Assembly: GCF_025919725.1 (NCBI RefSeq)
Contig: NZ_CP081495.1
Location: 1,488,001-1,552,000 of the forward strand
From: Flavobacterium agricola
GTDB lineage: Bacteria > Bacteroidota > Bacteroidia > Flavobacteriales > Flavobacteriaceae
Direction: 5' to 3'
DNA: 64,000 nucleotides
Position 1 is the first letter of the stretch. Every line of letters starts with the position of its first letter. The translations under genes and the position numbers were made by a program. Positions 1 to 9,829 of the stretch are shown here, piece after piece. The notes under the pieces are model-generated. The model did not search any database. It saw only the letters and a program-made list of their open reading frames with translations, and was not told the origin of the DNA.

Positions 1-1
1 C

Positions 2-751
2 GAAAGCACGAAAAAAATTGCTGAAGAAGGTAAAGAAATTTTAGAACGTAAACTACGCCATTTAAAAATTGATATTAATGACAACATTATTAATGAAATG
101 GTGGTTTATTTTAAAATTAAAACCAGCTTAGATTTGTTTTATCGAGTTGGCGTTGGCACGATTGATAACACACAAATTAAAGAATTTGCTAACAACCGTG
201 GCAACTCGTTCTTTAACTTTGTAAAAAGCAAAATCATTCGTACCAAACCGGCTGTAAATCCGGAGTTAATTGATAAAAATGAACTTACTAAAAACTTAGA
301 TTTATTAGTTTTTGGTAAAAACGAAGATAAACTAGAATATAAATTTGCCAGCTGTTGTAGCCCAATTCCTGGTGATAAAGTTTTTGGTTTTATTACTATT
401 AATGAAGGAATTAAAGTTCACCGTACCGATTGCCCCAATGCCATAAGCTTGCAGTCTAACTTTGCTTATCGCATCATGCAAGCCAAATGGATAGATTCAT
501 CACAACAAGAATTTAAAGCATCAATAAATATTACCGGAATGGATACCATGGGATTAACAAATGAGCTAACCAAAATCATCTCGAGCGAAATGCATGTAAA
601 CATTCAAAGCATTTCACTAAGCGGAGATGCCGGTATATTCAAAGGACAACTAACCGTTATTGTACAGAATAACAGCATCTTAAAAAAATTAATTGAAAAA
701 ATTAAAAATATTGAAGGCGTAGATAAGGTTACTAGAGTTTATAACAATTAA
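2..751 (+). CDS. RelA/SpoT-family (p)ppGpp synthetase/hydrolase, C-terminal part (5' truncated by window)
   Basis: The reading frame is open from base 2, so only the last 249 residues of a long RSH protein are in the window; the HD hydrolase, synthetase and most of the TGS domain lie upstream. What remains is the regulatory half. It has a conserved-cysteine (zinc-finger-like) segment around residue 118 with CCSPIPGD and a later HRTDCPN, and a C-terminal ACT-type domain (about residues 170-249) that ends at the stop. In the family these domains sense amino-acid starvation on the ribosome and tune (p)ppGpp synthesis versus hydrolysis. The next genes are a Fur-family regulator and purA, a familiar order in Flavobacteriaceae. 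Whether it is bifunctional cannot be seen here. Confidence 0.93.
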   Translation, partial: ESTKKIAEEGKEILERKLRHLKIDINDNIINEMVVYFKIKTSLDLFYRVGVGTIDNTQIKEFANNRGNSFFNFVKSKIIRTKPAVNPELIDKNELTKNLDLLVFGKNEDKLEYKFASCCSPIPGDKVFGFITINEGIKVHRTDCPNAISLQSNFAYRIMQAKWIDSSQQEFKASINITGMDTMGLTNELTKIISSEMHVNIQSISLSGDAGIFKGQLTVIVQNNSILKKLIEKIKNIEGVDKVTRVYNN

Positions 752-775
752 TTTTCTATTGATTAGAATAAGCCG

Positions 776-783
776 TATCTTTG
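776..783 (+). promoter_or_regulatory. -7 promoter element (TATCTTTG) for Fur-family gene
   Basis: Matches the Bacteroidota -7 consensus TAnnTTTG exactly. Transcription would start near 788-790. This makes an ATG at 794 essentially leaderless and favours the ATG at 809. A TTG lies at 759-761, but the spacing of 14 bases is shorter than usual. Confidence 0.6.
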
Positions 784-808
784 TCTGCATTTCATGGTGA
801 AAAATTTT

Positions 809-1246
809 ATGGAACAAGACAAAAATCAAGACATTGTTAAAAATGTTTTTATTAAATTTTTAGAGGAAAAAGGACATCGCAAAACGCCTGAGCGCTATGC
901 TATTCTACAAGAAATATATGATAGTCAAGAACATTTTGATATCGAATCGTTGTATATTAAAATGAAAAACAAAAACTACCGTGTTTCTCGTGCTACCTTA
1001 TACAACACAATTGAATTGTTGTTGGAATGTGGATTGGTTCGTCGTCATCAATTTGGGCAAAACCAAGCCCATTACGAAAAATCGTATTTTGACAAACAAC
1101 ACGATCATGTAATTATGACCGATAGCGGTGATGTAATTGAGTTTTGTGACCCACGCATTCAAACCATAAAACAAACCATTGAAGAAATGTTTGGTGTAGA
1201 AATACACAACCATTCTTTATACTTTTACGCTACAAAAAAACAATAA
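809..1246 (+). CDS. Fur-family transcriptional regulator
   Basis: 145 residues, a normal Fur length. The N-terminal half is a winged helix with TPERYAILQEIY and the recognition-helix region RVSRATLYNTIELL. The C-terminal half has the metal/dimerisation block HDHVIMTDSGDVIEFCDPRI. No C-terminal CxxC zinc pair is visible, so the exact subtype (Fur, PerR or Zur) is open; such proteins repress iron, zinc or peroxide genes as metal-bound dimers. An ATG at 794 is in frame but lies only a few bases behind the predicted transcription start, so I use 809. The stop is 24 bases before purA with no promoter between, which suggests co-transcription. Confidence 0.9.
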   Translation: MEQDKNQDIVKNVFIKFLEEKGHRKTPERYAILQEIYDSQEHFDIESLYIKMKNKNYRVSRATLYNTIELLLECGLVRRHQFGQNQAHYEKSYFDKQHDHVIMTDSGDVIEFCDPRIQTIKQTIEEMFGVEIHNHSLYFYATKKQ

Positions 1247-1270
1247 CACACAACATATAATTTAATTACA

Positions 1271-2542
1271 ATGACTGTAGATTTACTACTAGGCTTACAG
1301 TGGGGAGATGAAGGTAAAGGTAAAATTGTAGATGTTTTAACATCTAAATACGATATTATTGCACGTTTTCAGGGTGGCCCAAATGCTGGACATACATTAG
1401 AATTTGATGGTATAAAACACGTATTACGTACCATTCCTTCTGGAATTTTTCACAAGAACGCAGTTAACATTATCGGGAACGGCGTAGTTATAGATCCGGT
1501 TGTTTTCCAAAAGGAAATAGAAGGATTAGAAAAATTTAATATCGACCTAAAATCTCGATTATTAATTTCTAGAAAAGCCCATTTAATTTTACCTACGCAT
1601 CGCTTACTTGATGCTGCATCAGAAACAGCAAAAGGAAAAGCAAAAATTGGTTCTACATTAAAAGGAATTGGCCCAACTTACATGGACAAAACTGGTAGAA
1701 ACGGTTTACGCGTTGGAGATATTGAATTAGCCGATTTTAAAGAAAGATACCGTCATTTAGCTGAAAAACATATTGAAATGATTGACTTTTATAAAGTTGA
1801 TTTACAATATAACTTGGCAGAATTAGAAGAAGAATTTTTTAACGCGATTGAAGAATTAAAAAAACTTCAGTTTATTGATAGCGAAGCTTATTTAACCCAA
1901 GCAATGAAAGATGGTAAATCTATTTTATGCGAGGGCGCACAAGGTTCTTTATTAGATGTAGATTTTGGAACGTATCCGTTTGTAACCTCATCTAACACAA
2001 CAGCAGCAGGTGCTTGTACAGGTTTAGGAATTGCACCAAATAAAATTCAAGAAGTTTTCGGAATTTTTAAAGCATATGCAACACGCGTAGGTTCTGGTCC
2101 ATTCCCAACCGAATTGTTTGATGAAACCGGAAAAAAAATGGCCGAAGTTGGTCGTGAATTTGGATCGGTTACCGGACGTGCTCGTCGTTGTGGTTGGTTA
2201 GATTTAGTAGCATTAAAATATGCTATTGAAGTTAACGGAGTTACAGAATTATACATGATGAAAGGCGACGTACTTTCTGGTTTTGAAACCTTAAAAATTT
2301 GTACATCGTACATTTACCAAGGACAAGAAATTGATCACTTACCTTACAACATTGAAGAAGAAAATGTTACTCCTGTTTATGTTGAGAAAAAAGGTTGGAA
2401 TCAGGACATTTCGAACTGCAAAACATACGAAGAACTTCCTGTTGAATTAAAAGAATATGTAAGCTTCATTGAAGAACAAACGGGGGTGCCAGTAAAAATC
2501 ATCTCGGTTGGTCCAGACAGAACGCAAACCATTTCAAAATAA
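1271..2542 (+). CDS. purA: Adenylosuccinate synthetase
   Basis: 423 residues, the usual size for PurA. It catalyses GTP-dependent condensation of IMP with aspartate to adenylosuccinate, the first committed step from IMP to AMP, in the cytosol. Diagnostic segments are the N-terminal GLQWGDEGKGKIVD nucleotide loop with the catalytic Asp, GGPNAGHT around residue 36, GSTLKGIGPTYMDK, and CEGAQGSLLDVDFGTYPFVT in the middle. The gene follows the Fur-family regulator directly and is followed by a strong hairpin with a T tract, so the unit fur-like-purA probably ends there. Confidence 0.98.
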   Translation: MTVDLLLGLQWGDEGKGKIVDVLTSKYDIIARFQGGPNAGHTLEFDGIKHVLRTIPSGIFHKNAVNIIGNGVVIDPVVFQKEIEGLEKFNIDLKSRLLISRKAHLILPTHRLLDAASETAKGKAKIGSTLKGIGPTYMDKTGRNGLRVGDIELADFKERYRHLAEKHIEMIDFYKVDLQYNLAELEEEFFNAIEELKKLQFIDSEAYLTQAMKDGKSILCEGAQGSLLDVDFGTYPFVTSSNTTAAGACTGLGIAPNKIQEVFGIFKAYATRVGSGPFPTELFDETGKKMAEVGREFGSVTGRARRCGWLDLVALKYAIEVNGVTELYMMKGDVLSGFETLKICTSYIYQGQEIDHLPYNIEEENVTPVYVEKKGWNQDISNCKTYEELPVELKEYVSFIEEQTGVPVKIISVGPDRTQTISK

Positions 2543-2550
2543 TCATAATT

Positions 2551-2580
2551 AAAGCGCTAACCTTTGTTAGCGCTTTTTAT
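2551..2580 (+). terminator. Rho-independent terminator after purA
   Basis: Perfect 11-bp stem (2551-2561 with 2566-2576) closed by a 4-base loop and followed by T residues. It lies 8 bases behind the purA stop. Confidence 0.9.
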
Positions 2581-2617
2581 TTAGGCATTTTTTAAATAAA
2601 AAACCTTTATTTTTAAT

Positions 2618-2625
2618 TACATTTG
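2618..2625 (+). promoter_or_regulatory. -7 promoter element (TACATTTG) for OstA-like gene
   Basis: Exact TAnnTTTG match. It covers an in-frame TTG at 2623, so that TTG cannot be the translation start because it lies upstream of the transcript. The ATG at 2647 is then the start, with a leader of about 15 bases. Confidence 0.6.
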
Positions 2626-2646
2626 TATGCATTTTTAGTACAACAA

Positions 2647-4305
2647 ATGAAAAAATATATACTTTTTATACTCCTATTTTGTTCTTGCATTCTGGTTTCA
2701 GCACAAGAACAGAAAAAGCAATTAAAGTTAATTACAACCGATTATACAACCCACAACGAAAACGAAATTCCGGGTGCTGTAATTTTAACCGGTAACGTGC
2801 AATTTGAGCACGATGGGGCCAATATATACGGAAATAAAGTTTACTTTTTTCAGAAAGAACAATACATAAAAGTTTTTGGCAACGTTCGTTTAATTCAAGG
2901 CGATAGTGTAACAATTGTTGGTAATTATGGCGAATACAACGGTAAAGATCGTTTGGCATTTATTGCCGATCAAGTTAATTTACGTTCTAAGGAATCTACC
3001 TTAGCAACCGATACGTTGTTTTATAACCGCAATACCGAACAGGCTTTTTATAACAATAACGGTACAATTATTTCGGGCGAAAATACCTTAAAAAGTAAAA
3101 ACGGAACATACGATGTTCCTACAAAAAAATTTATTTTTAGAACCAATGTAGATGTAAAAAATCCAACAACAACTATAAACACCAATCATTTAGATTATTA
3201 CGAAAATTCGGGCCATGCGTATGTTTTTGGTCCAAGTTGGATTACACAATCTAACGGAGATAGGTTGTACACAGAAAATGGTTTTTACGACACTAAAAAC
3301 GATTTAGGAACCATTGGTAAAAACGGAAAAATATTTTTAGAAACACAAACCATAGAGGCCGATAAACTTTTTTACGATAAAAAGAAAAACTTTGCGCGTG
3401 CAGAAAACAACATAAAAATTACAGATACCATTAACAACATGGTTGCAACCGGGCATTATGCTGAAGTTTTTAAAGATGTAGATTCAATGTTTATTACAAA
3501 AAAAGCATTGCTAAAAAATGTGGTAGAAAATGACACGCTTTATTTACACGGTAAAAAAATTGTAGTAACCGGCCCAGAAGGTGAACGCGTTGCACGTGCT
3601 TTTAATAACGTACGCATTTACAAATCAGATTTAAGCGGGAAAAGTGATTCTATATATTCCAATCAAAAAACAGGTATTACAAAAATGATTAAAGATCCAG
3701 TTATTTGGAGTCAAGGCAGCCAAATTACGGGTGATATTATCTATTTGCTTTCGGACGAAAATAAAGAACAAATGGATTCTATTAAAGTACTAAACAACGC
3801 TTTTATCATTCAAAAAGATACGTTAGGAACAGGCTATAATCAAATGAAAGGAATTGATTTATTTGGTAAGTTTAAAGATAACAAGCTAAGCATTGTAGAT
3901 TTAATTAAAAATACAGAAAGCATTTATTACATGTACGATGATTCTAATGAATTAGTTGGTATTGAAAAAGCGATTTGTAGTAAGATTAGATTGGAAATTG
4001 AAAATAATGAAATTCAGAATGTAATTCGTTACATCAACCCAGATAGTGAAATATATCCTGAGGCCGATTTACCAGTTAACGCCCGCTTATTAAAAGGTTT
4101 TAAATGGCGTGGTGATGAAGAAATTAAATCGTTAGAAGATATTTTTCCGCCAGAGGAATTGGCTGAAGATGATAAAGCGATTCTGATAAAACAAACCATT
4201 GACGAATTAGAACTTGAACCCATGGAAGTTTTACCTGAAACGTTACAACAAAACGAACCTCAAAACAAAAAGCCAAATAATTTAACAAAGAAAAAAGGGA
4301 AATAA
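2647..4305 (+). CDS. OstA/LptA-like N-terminal domain envelope protein
   Basis: 552 residues from the ATG at 2647, with a clear signal peptide (MKKYILFILLFCSCILVSAQ, cleavage after SAQ). The mature part is rich in short beta strands of the type GNVQFEHDGANIYGNKVYFF and GNYGEYNGKDRLAF, which is the repeating beta-jellyroll pattern of OstA/LptA, the periplasmic lipopolysaccharide bridge. The last 60 residues are acidic and then Pro/Asn/Lys-rich. By family it would act in the periplasm in LPS transport or outer-membrane assembly; this role is inferred from fold only. It ends two bases before the aminotransferase start, so the two genes are probably co-transcribed. Confidence 0.85.
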   Translation: MKKYILFILLFCSCILVSAQEQKKQLKLITTDYTTHNENEIPGAVILTGNVQFEHDGANIYGNKVYFFQKEQYIKVFGNVRLIQGDSVTIVGNYGEYNGKDRLAFIADQVNLRSKESTLATDTLFYNRNTEQAFYNNNGTIISGENTLKSKNGTYDVPTKKFIFRTNVDVKNPTTTINTNHLDYYENSGHAYVFGPSWITQSNGDRLYTENGFYDTKNDLGTIGKNGKIFLETQTIEADKLFYDKKKNFARAENNIKITDTINNMVATGHYAEVFKDVDSMFITKKALLKNVVENDTLYLHGKKIVVTGPEGERVARAFNNVRIYKSDLSGKSDSIYSNQKTGITKMIKDPVIWSQGSQITGDIIYLLSDENKEQMDSIKVLNNAFIIQKDTLGTGYNQMKGIDLFGKFKDNKLSIVDLIKNTESIYYMYDDSNELVGIEKAICSKIRLEIENNEIQNVIRYINPDSEIYPEADLPVNARLLKGFKWRGDEEIKSLEDIFPPEELAEDDKAILIKQTIDELELEPMEVLPETLQQNEPQNKKPNNLTKKKGK

Positions 4306-4307
4306 TC

Positions 4308-5501
4308 ATGACCGAAGATTTTTTTAAATTTCAAGCACAAACTACACATTATCCCTTAGCGGTAGAAGTTTCTCATGCTAAAGGATCGTATATATACAGC
4401 ACAGACGGTAAAAAACATTTAGATTTTGTAGCAGGCGTTTCTGCTTGTACCTTAGGTCATCAACATCCGCGTGTAAATCAAGCCATTATTGATCAGGTTG
4501 GAAAATATGCACACGTAATGGTTTATGGCGAATATATTCAGAAACCAGCCGTAGAATTATGCAAACTTTTAGTAGCCAATTTACCCGAACAATTAAACAA
4601 AGTTTATTTAGTGAATTCGGGTACAGAAGCAACAGAAGGAGCTTTAAAATTAGCTAAACGCGTTACGGGGCGCAGCCAATTAATATCATGCGTAAATGCA
4701 TATCACGGAAACACGCAAGGTTCTATGAGCGTTTTAGGTAATGAAGAACGTAAACAAGCTTTTCGTCCGTTATTACCTGATGTAGATTTTATTACGTTTA
4801 ACAACGAAGAAGATATTCATAAAATTACCACACGTACTGCTGGTATTATTTTAGAAACCATTCAAGGAAGTGCAGGTTTTGTTACCCCAACCGATAACTT
4901 TTTACAAAAAGTAAAAAAACGTTGTGAAGAAGTTGGTGCCCTTTTAATTCTAGACGAAATTCAACCGGGGTTTGGCCGTACGGGTAAACTTTTCGGGTTT
5001 GAAAATTACGATGTAGTTCCAGATATTGTAATTATGGGTAAAGGCATGGGTGGTGGTTTACCAGTTGGTGCTTTTGTTGCTAACGAAAAACACATGAACT
5101 TGTTGGCACACGATCCTAAATGCGGGCATATTACAACCTTTGGTGGTCACCCAATTATTGCGGCATCTTGTTTGGCTACCTTACAAGAATTGCTAGAAAC
5201 CGATTTAATGGCGCAAACCTTAGAAAAAGAAAAATTATTTCGTACCTTACTTAAGCATCCATTAATTACAGGCATTCACGGAATTGGTTTAATGATTGCA
5301 CCTATGACACCGTCTGACGAAATTACTAATCGCGTAATTTTAAAATGTAAAGATAAAGGATTGATTTTATTTTGGTTGATGTTTGAAGGCCGTGCCATTC
5401 GCATCACCCCACCATTAACCATTTCAGAAGACGAAATTAGAGAAGGATGTAATATTATGTTAGAAGCTTTAGATGAAGTTCAATTAGAACTGGGTTTGTA
5501 A
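4308..5501 (+). CDS. Class-III PLP-dependent aminotransferase
   Basis: 397 residues. Class-III (ornithine/acetylornithine-type) features are VNSGTEATEGALKLAKRVTG near residue 102, the pyridine-binding Asp216 in LILDEIQPGFGRTGKLF, and the PLP Schiff-base Lys245 in IMGKGMGGGLPVGAF. Substrate cannot be read from sequence; Bacteroidota orthologues are usually labelled aspartate aminotransferase family, and acetylornithine or GABA-type substrates are possible. It starts two bases behind the OstA-like stop, so it shares that promoter. The coupling of an envelope gene and an aminotransferase looks like a lineage-conserved gene order rather than a pathway. Confidence 0.88.
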   Translation: MTEDFFKFQAQTTHYPLAVEVSHAKGSYIYSTDGKKHLDFVAGVSACTLGHQHPRVNQAIIDQVGKYAHVMVYGEYIQKPAVELCKLLVANLPEQLNKVYLVNSGTEATEGALKLAKRVTGRSQLISCVNAYHGNTQGSMSVLGNEERKQAFRPLLPDVDFITFNNEEDIHKITTRTAGIILETIQGSAGFVTPTDNFLQKVKKRCEEVGALLILDEIQPGFGRTGKLFGFENYDVVPDIVIMGKGMGGGLPVGAFVANEKHMNLLAHDPKCGHITTFGGHPIIAASCLATLQELLETDLMAQTLEKEKLFRTLLKHPLITGIHGIGLMIAPMTPSDEITNRVILKCKDKGLILFWLMFEGRAIRITPPLTISEDEIREGCNIMLEALDEVQLELGL

Positions 5502-5556
5502 GTAATTTACTTACTCTTAAAAAGTTAAAGTTTTAATAATGATAAAGTATTTCAAT

Positions 5557-5564
5557 AATTTTGC
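5557..5564 (+). promoter_or_regulatory. -7 promoter element (TAATTTTG) for TPR gene
   Basis: Exact TAnnTTTG match 36 bases before the TPR gene start, in the only intergenic gap of this stretch. No clear TTG at the -33 position. Confidence 0.5.
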
Positions 5565-5599
5565 TCTTTATTACTTAACACAAGCTAACTAATTATTAC

Positions 5600-7003
5600 A
5601 TGCATATAAATAACGAAGAAGAAGAGTATAACCTTGCGCTTTCCCGTTTTGAGTCGATGCTTAAAACAAACAAAGTTTTCTTTTTCGATTCGGAAGAATT
5701 TGAAAACATCATTCTTCATTATCTTGATACCGGCCGAGTAAATTTAGCTAACAAAGCTTTAAAACTTGGTGTGGAACAACATCCAAATTCAACAGGACTA
5801 AAATTAGTTCAGGTTGAATTGTTTGTTTTTGAAAACAAACTGGACGAAGCCGAAAAAATATTAAAAGAAATATACGCAATTGAGCCAACGAATGAAGAAA
5901 TTTACATTCAGCAAGCCAATATCTATTCTAAAAAAGACAAGCATTTAAAAGCCATTGAATGCTTGCAAATTGCTTTAGAATATACCGATGATTATGCCGA
6001 TGTTTATTCTTTATTAGGAATGGAATATTTGTACATGGATCAGTTAGAACAAGCAAAAGACAACTTTTTAAAATGCTTAAAACACGATCCAGAAGATCAT
6101 TCTGCTTTATATAACATTATTTATTGTTTTGACTTTTTAGAGCAAAACAAAGAAGCCGTTGTATTTTTAAACGAGTACATCAACAGCAATGCGTATTCAG
6201 AAATTGCTTGGCATCAGTTGGGCCGTCAATATTATCAACTTAAAGAATATGAAAACGCTTATCGCGCTTTTGATTACGCTACGTTAATTGATGATAGCTT
6301 TATTGGTGCTTATTTAGAAAAAGCAAAAAGCTTAGAAAAATTAAAACAATATCGCGATGCTATTGATGCCTATAAAATAACTTTAGGATTAGATGATCCT
6401 ACGGCTTATGCTTATTTACGCATCGGAAAATGTTACCAAAAACTAAACGAATTAGACGAAGCTTTAGATTATTTTTTAAAAGCCGTTCATGAAGATCCGT
6501 TGTTAGATAAAGCTTGGGTTAGCATTACCAATTATTACAGCAATTTAGGTGAATACAACAAAGCTTTAGAATATTTAGATAAAGCCATAAGCATTGACAG
6601 CGAAAACAAAAATTACTGGAAAAAATATGGCGAAATCAATTTAGCACTTAACCTTTTAGAAGATGCCGAAAAAGGCTATCGCAGAGCAGTTGAACTGAAC
6701 GATTACGAAATAAGTACATGGATGCTTTGGATTGATTTATTGCTTAAAACAGGAAGCAAAGATGAAGCATTACAAACCTTACTTACCGCTGCCGAGTTTT
6801 TTCCAGGCGAACATGAAGTAGATTATTATTTAGCCGGTATTTATTTTACCGAATTAAATTACGAATTGGGCGAAGAGCATTTAATTAAAGGTTTAACCTT
6901 AAATGCAGCTTACATTGATGAGTTTTATCAAAATTTCGAAAATTTAATTGATAATATAACCATACAACGTGTGATTGCAAATTTTAATTTTTTAAAAAAT
7001 TAA
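5600..7003 (+). CDS. Tetratricopeptide repeat protein
   Basis: 467 residues made almost wholly of TPR-type helical hairpins; at least ten can be counted, for example around residues 118-150 (ADVYSLLGMEYLYMDQLEQA), 270-300 and 305-340, with the usual W/L-G-Y-A-F-P spacing. No signal peptide or membrane segment is seen, so it is probably a cytoplasmic scaffold. The partner is unknown. It has its own promoter-like element and a strong terminator, so it looks monocistronic. I can give no specific function. Confidence 0.9.
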   Translation: MHINNEEEEYNLALSRFESMLKTNKVFFFDSEEFENIILHYLDTGRVNLANKALKLGVEQHPNSTGLKLVQVELFVFENKLDEAEKILKEIYAIEPTNEEIYIQQANIYSKKDKHLKAIECLQIALEYTDDYADVYSLLGMEYLYMDQLEQAKDNFLKCLKHDPEDHSALYNIIYCFDFLEQNKEAVVFLNEYINSNAYSEIAWHQLGRQYYQLKEYENAYRAFDYATLIDDSFIGAYLEKAKSLEKLKQYRDAIDAYKITLGLDDPTAYAYLRIGKCYQKLNELDEALDYFLKAVHEDPLLDKAWVSITNYYSNLGEYNKALEYLDKAISIDSENKNYWKKYGEINLALNLLEDAEKGYRRAVELNDYEISTWMLWIDLLLKTGSKDEALQTLLTAAEFFPGEHEVDYYLAGIYFTELNYELGEEHLIKGLTLNAAYIDEFYQNFENLIDNITIQRVIANFNFLKN

Positions 7004-7020
7004 TCATAAACCTATTTTAA

Positions 7021-7058
7021 AATTCGGTCAACAAGCTTATCTTGTTGACCGAATTTAT
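7021..7058 (+). terminator. Terminator after TPR gene
   Basis: Perfect 15-bp stem (7021-7035 with 7041-7055) and a 5-base loop followed by a short T-rich stretch. It sits between the TPR stop and aroE. Confidence 0.85.
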
Positions 7059-7072
7059 TTTAAACACATGCC

Positions 7073-7816
7073 ATGAAAAATAAAAAATACATATACGGGC
7101 TTGTAGGACGTAATATTAGCTATTCATTTTCTCCAAAATATTTTAAAAATAAATTTAAAAACCTGGATTTAAAAAACTACAAATACAAAATTTTTGATTT
7201 AGAGAATATTAAAGAATTTGAAGGCATTTTAGACAACAAAAACGTACACGGACTAAACGTTACCATTCCGTATAAAGAAGAAATTATTCCGTTTTTAGAC
7301 AAGCTAAATAAACACGCCAAAATAATTGGTGCTGTAAATACCATAACCATAAGTAAAAAAGGCAAAACAACCGGTTATAATACCGATTTCGTAGGATTTA
7401 AAAAATCGTTACAACCTTTACTTATGCCTTACCACAACAAAGCGCTAATTTTAGGAACCGGCGGTGCAAGTAAAGCAGTTGCATATGCGTTAAAAAAATT
7501 AAATATTGAATACGATTTTGTTTCGCGCACCCCAAACGAATATCAATTGGGATATCATGAATTAAACAAAAAAATATTTAACGAATACCAAATTATAATC
7601 AACACAACCCCAATCGGAACGCATCCAAATGTAGATAAAGCGCCAGATTTAGATTATTCGCTATTCACAAACAAACATATTGCTTATGATTTGGTGTACA
7701 ATCCTGAAATTACTAAGTTTTTAAGTTTGGCTCAAAAACATGGTGCAGTAGGGAAAAATGGCTACGAAATGTTAGAATTACAAGCCGAAAAAGCATGGAA
7801 AATTTGGAATGAATAA
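7073..7816 (+). CDS. aroE: Shikimate dehydrogenase
   Basis: 247 residues, slightly short for AroE (about 270) but complete. It reduces 3-dehydroshikimate to shikimate with NADPH in the chorismate pathway. Seen are the substrate-binding N-terminal motif SYSFSPKYF, NVTIPYKEE with the catalytic Lys, GAVNTI, GYNTDFVGF, the dinucleotide-binding glycines in LILGTGGASKAVAYAL, and the C-terminal GYEMLELQAEKAWKIW. It is preceded by the TPR terminator and must have its own promoter, but no TAnnTTTG was found just upstream, so promoter placement is unresolved. Confidence 0.96.
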   Translation: MKNKKYIYGLVGRNISYSFSPKYFKNKFKNLDLKNYKYKIFDLENIKEFEGILDNKNVHGLNVTIPYKEEIIPFLDKLNKHAKIIGAVNTITISKKGKTTGYNTDFVGFKKSLQPLLMPYHNKALILGTGGASKAVAYALKKLNIEYDFVSRTPNEYQLGYHELNKKIFNEYQIIINTTPIGTHPNVDKAPDLDYSLFTNKHIAYDLVYNPEITKFLSLAQKHGAVGKNGYEMLELQAEKAWKIWNE

Positions 7817-7890
7817 TTTAGCTATTAACATTTGATTAATAATTTTCATTTTTTTATCTTTCATAAATATAAATACTAAATCGAAACAAG

Positions 7891-9769
7891 ATGTTAGATC
7901 AGCACGATAACCTGCAAAATGCAGACGGAAAACAAGAAAACGAAACGGCTATAAATAAAGCAGTAACCAATTTAAACGACGTTTTATCTGAGATTGACAA
8001 TTCTAACGCTGAAGATAATGAAGATGACGGAGCCAAAAACATTGTTATCGAAATAAAAGATTACGAATCTTTTACTTTTGATGCCTTGGTTGAGGAACTC
8101 GATCATTTACTAACCGAATATCCAATTGTTTCGATAAAAAATAACGTAGAAGAAATTAAAAAGGTTTTTACGTTAAAATTCAACCATTTAATAGAAGAAA
8201 AAAAAGACGAATATGTTAATGAGCACGGCAACGATTTAGAATTTGAATATTTTTTACCGGCCAAAACCAAATTTGATGGCTTATTAAATAAATACAAAGA
8301 CCGCCGAAACGCGCATTACAACCAATTACAAAATCAGCTAAAAAGCAACTTACAAAACAGAGAAGCTTTATTGGCCGAATTAAAAGAAGTTTTAGACAGC
8401 AGTACCGAAGATGCAAAATCTCTAGTTACTAAAGTTAACGACATCCGCAACCGCTGGCGCAATGCTGGGCCAATTCCGAAAGATAAATACAACTTAGTTT
8501 TTAACGATTATCAATTTCATATTGAACGATTTTTTGAACATTTAAACATGGATCGAGAAATGCGTGAAGTTGAGTTTCAGTTTAATTTTGAACAAAAATC
8601 AAAAATTATTGAGCGCGTTAAAGAACTTTTAGCTGAAGAAGATACAATAAAAGCATTTAAAGAGTTACAAACCTTACATCGCATTTGGAAAGAAGAAATT
8701 GGGCCGGTTGGTAAAGCCAAAGCTGATGAATTATGGAATGAGCTAAGCGAACTTACCAAACAAATGCACGACAAACGCGAAGCTTATTTTGCGCACCAAA
8801 AAGGCATTTATTTGCAAAATTTAGAAAAACGCAAAGCAATTATTGAAACCATTAAAAAGCTTAGCGAAGCCAAAACAAATGCACATAGCGAATGGCAAAA
8901 TAAAATTAATCAGGTAGAAACCTTACGTGAACAATTTATAAACGGGCCGTGTACCTAATGAATTTAATGATGCCGTTTGGGAAGAATTTAAGCAAGAAGT
9001 TAAGGCTTTTAATGCCAATAAAAATGAGTTTTACAAAACCATTAAAAAAGAGCAACAAACCAATTTAAATAAAAAATTAGCTTTGATTGAAAAAGCTAAT
9101 GCTTACAAAGATTCTGACGATTTTGCTAAAGCTACGCCAATCATGAAACAAATTCAAGATCAATGGCGCAACATTGGGCATGTACCTAAAAAACAATCTG
9201 ATGTAATTTGGAAAGAATTTAAAGATGCATGTAATCATTATTTTAATCGTTTAAATAAAACATACGCAGCTAAAAACGATGCCGAACATGCGGTTTATGA
9301 TGCTAAAAAACAATATTTAACCGAGTTGAAAGAATTTAGCTTACCAACCGATCATAAAGAAGGATTACAAGCTATAAAGCAACACATACAAAACTGGAAA
9401 GATTTAGGCAAAGTTGCGCACAATAAGCGTTATATTGAATCTAAGTTTAATAAGGTTTTAGATCATTTATTCGATCAGCTTACGTTAAGTAAAAAAGATA
9501 TGGAATTGGAGAAATTTAATTCTAAAATTGATCAATTGGTTGATAATAAAGATAACAAACAATTGGCGTATGAAATTAATTCGGTACAACGAAAGGTAGA
9601 AGAAATTCAGAATGAAATTTTTCAGTTAGAAAATAACATTCAGTTTATTACTAATGCTAAAAAAGATAATCCGCTAATTAAAGAAATTAATAAAAATATT
9701 GATAAGCTTGGAGAAGATTTAAACATTTGGAAAGAAAAGTTAACACTTTTACGTAATATTTCTCTTTAA
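7891..9769 (+). pseudogene. DUF349-repeat protein, reading frame broken by a frameshift at about 8944
   Basis: One coding sequence in two frames. Frame 1 (7891-8958) and the frame that resumes at about 8945 and runs to 9769 join smoothly. The repeat motif W-x-x-x-G-x-V/I-P occurs on both sides (WRNAGPIP, WRNIGHVP, WKDLGKVA), and the copy at the break reads QFIN-x-GRVPNEFNDAVWEEF with one codon reduced to a single G. The parsimonious lesion is a 2-base deletion (aac-gcg-ggc to aac-g-ggc). Restored length is 626 residues: a long, highly charged helical protein with an acidic N-terminal 60 residues. The function of DUF349 proteins is not established. The frame is otherwise free of stops, so a sequencing error is likely. 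Confidence 0.85.
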
Positions 9770-9789
9770 AAAAATACAATAATCATTCT

Positions 9790-9797
9790 TATAGTTG
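9790..9797 (+). promoter_or_regulatory. Possible -7 element (TATAGTTG) for small membrane peptide gene
   Basis: Differs from TAnnTTTG at one position (GTTG for TTTG). It is 33 bases upstream of the ATG at 9830, the right distance for a short leader. Confidence 0.3.
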
Positions 9798-9829
9798 CGT
9801 TACTATATTAATAACTAACCTTTTAAACT

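Noticed and set aside
8944..8958. Programmed ribosomal frameshift in the DUF349 gene
   Set aside because: There is no slippery heptamer or downstream structure, and the same kind of indel occurs in unrelated genes in the window.
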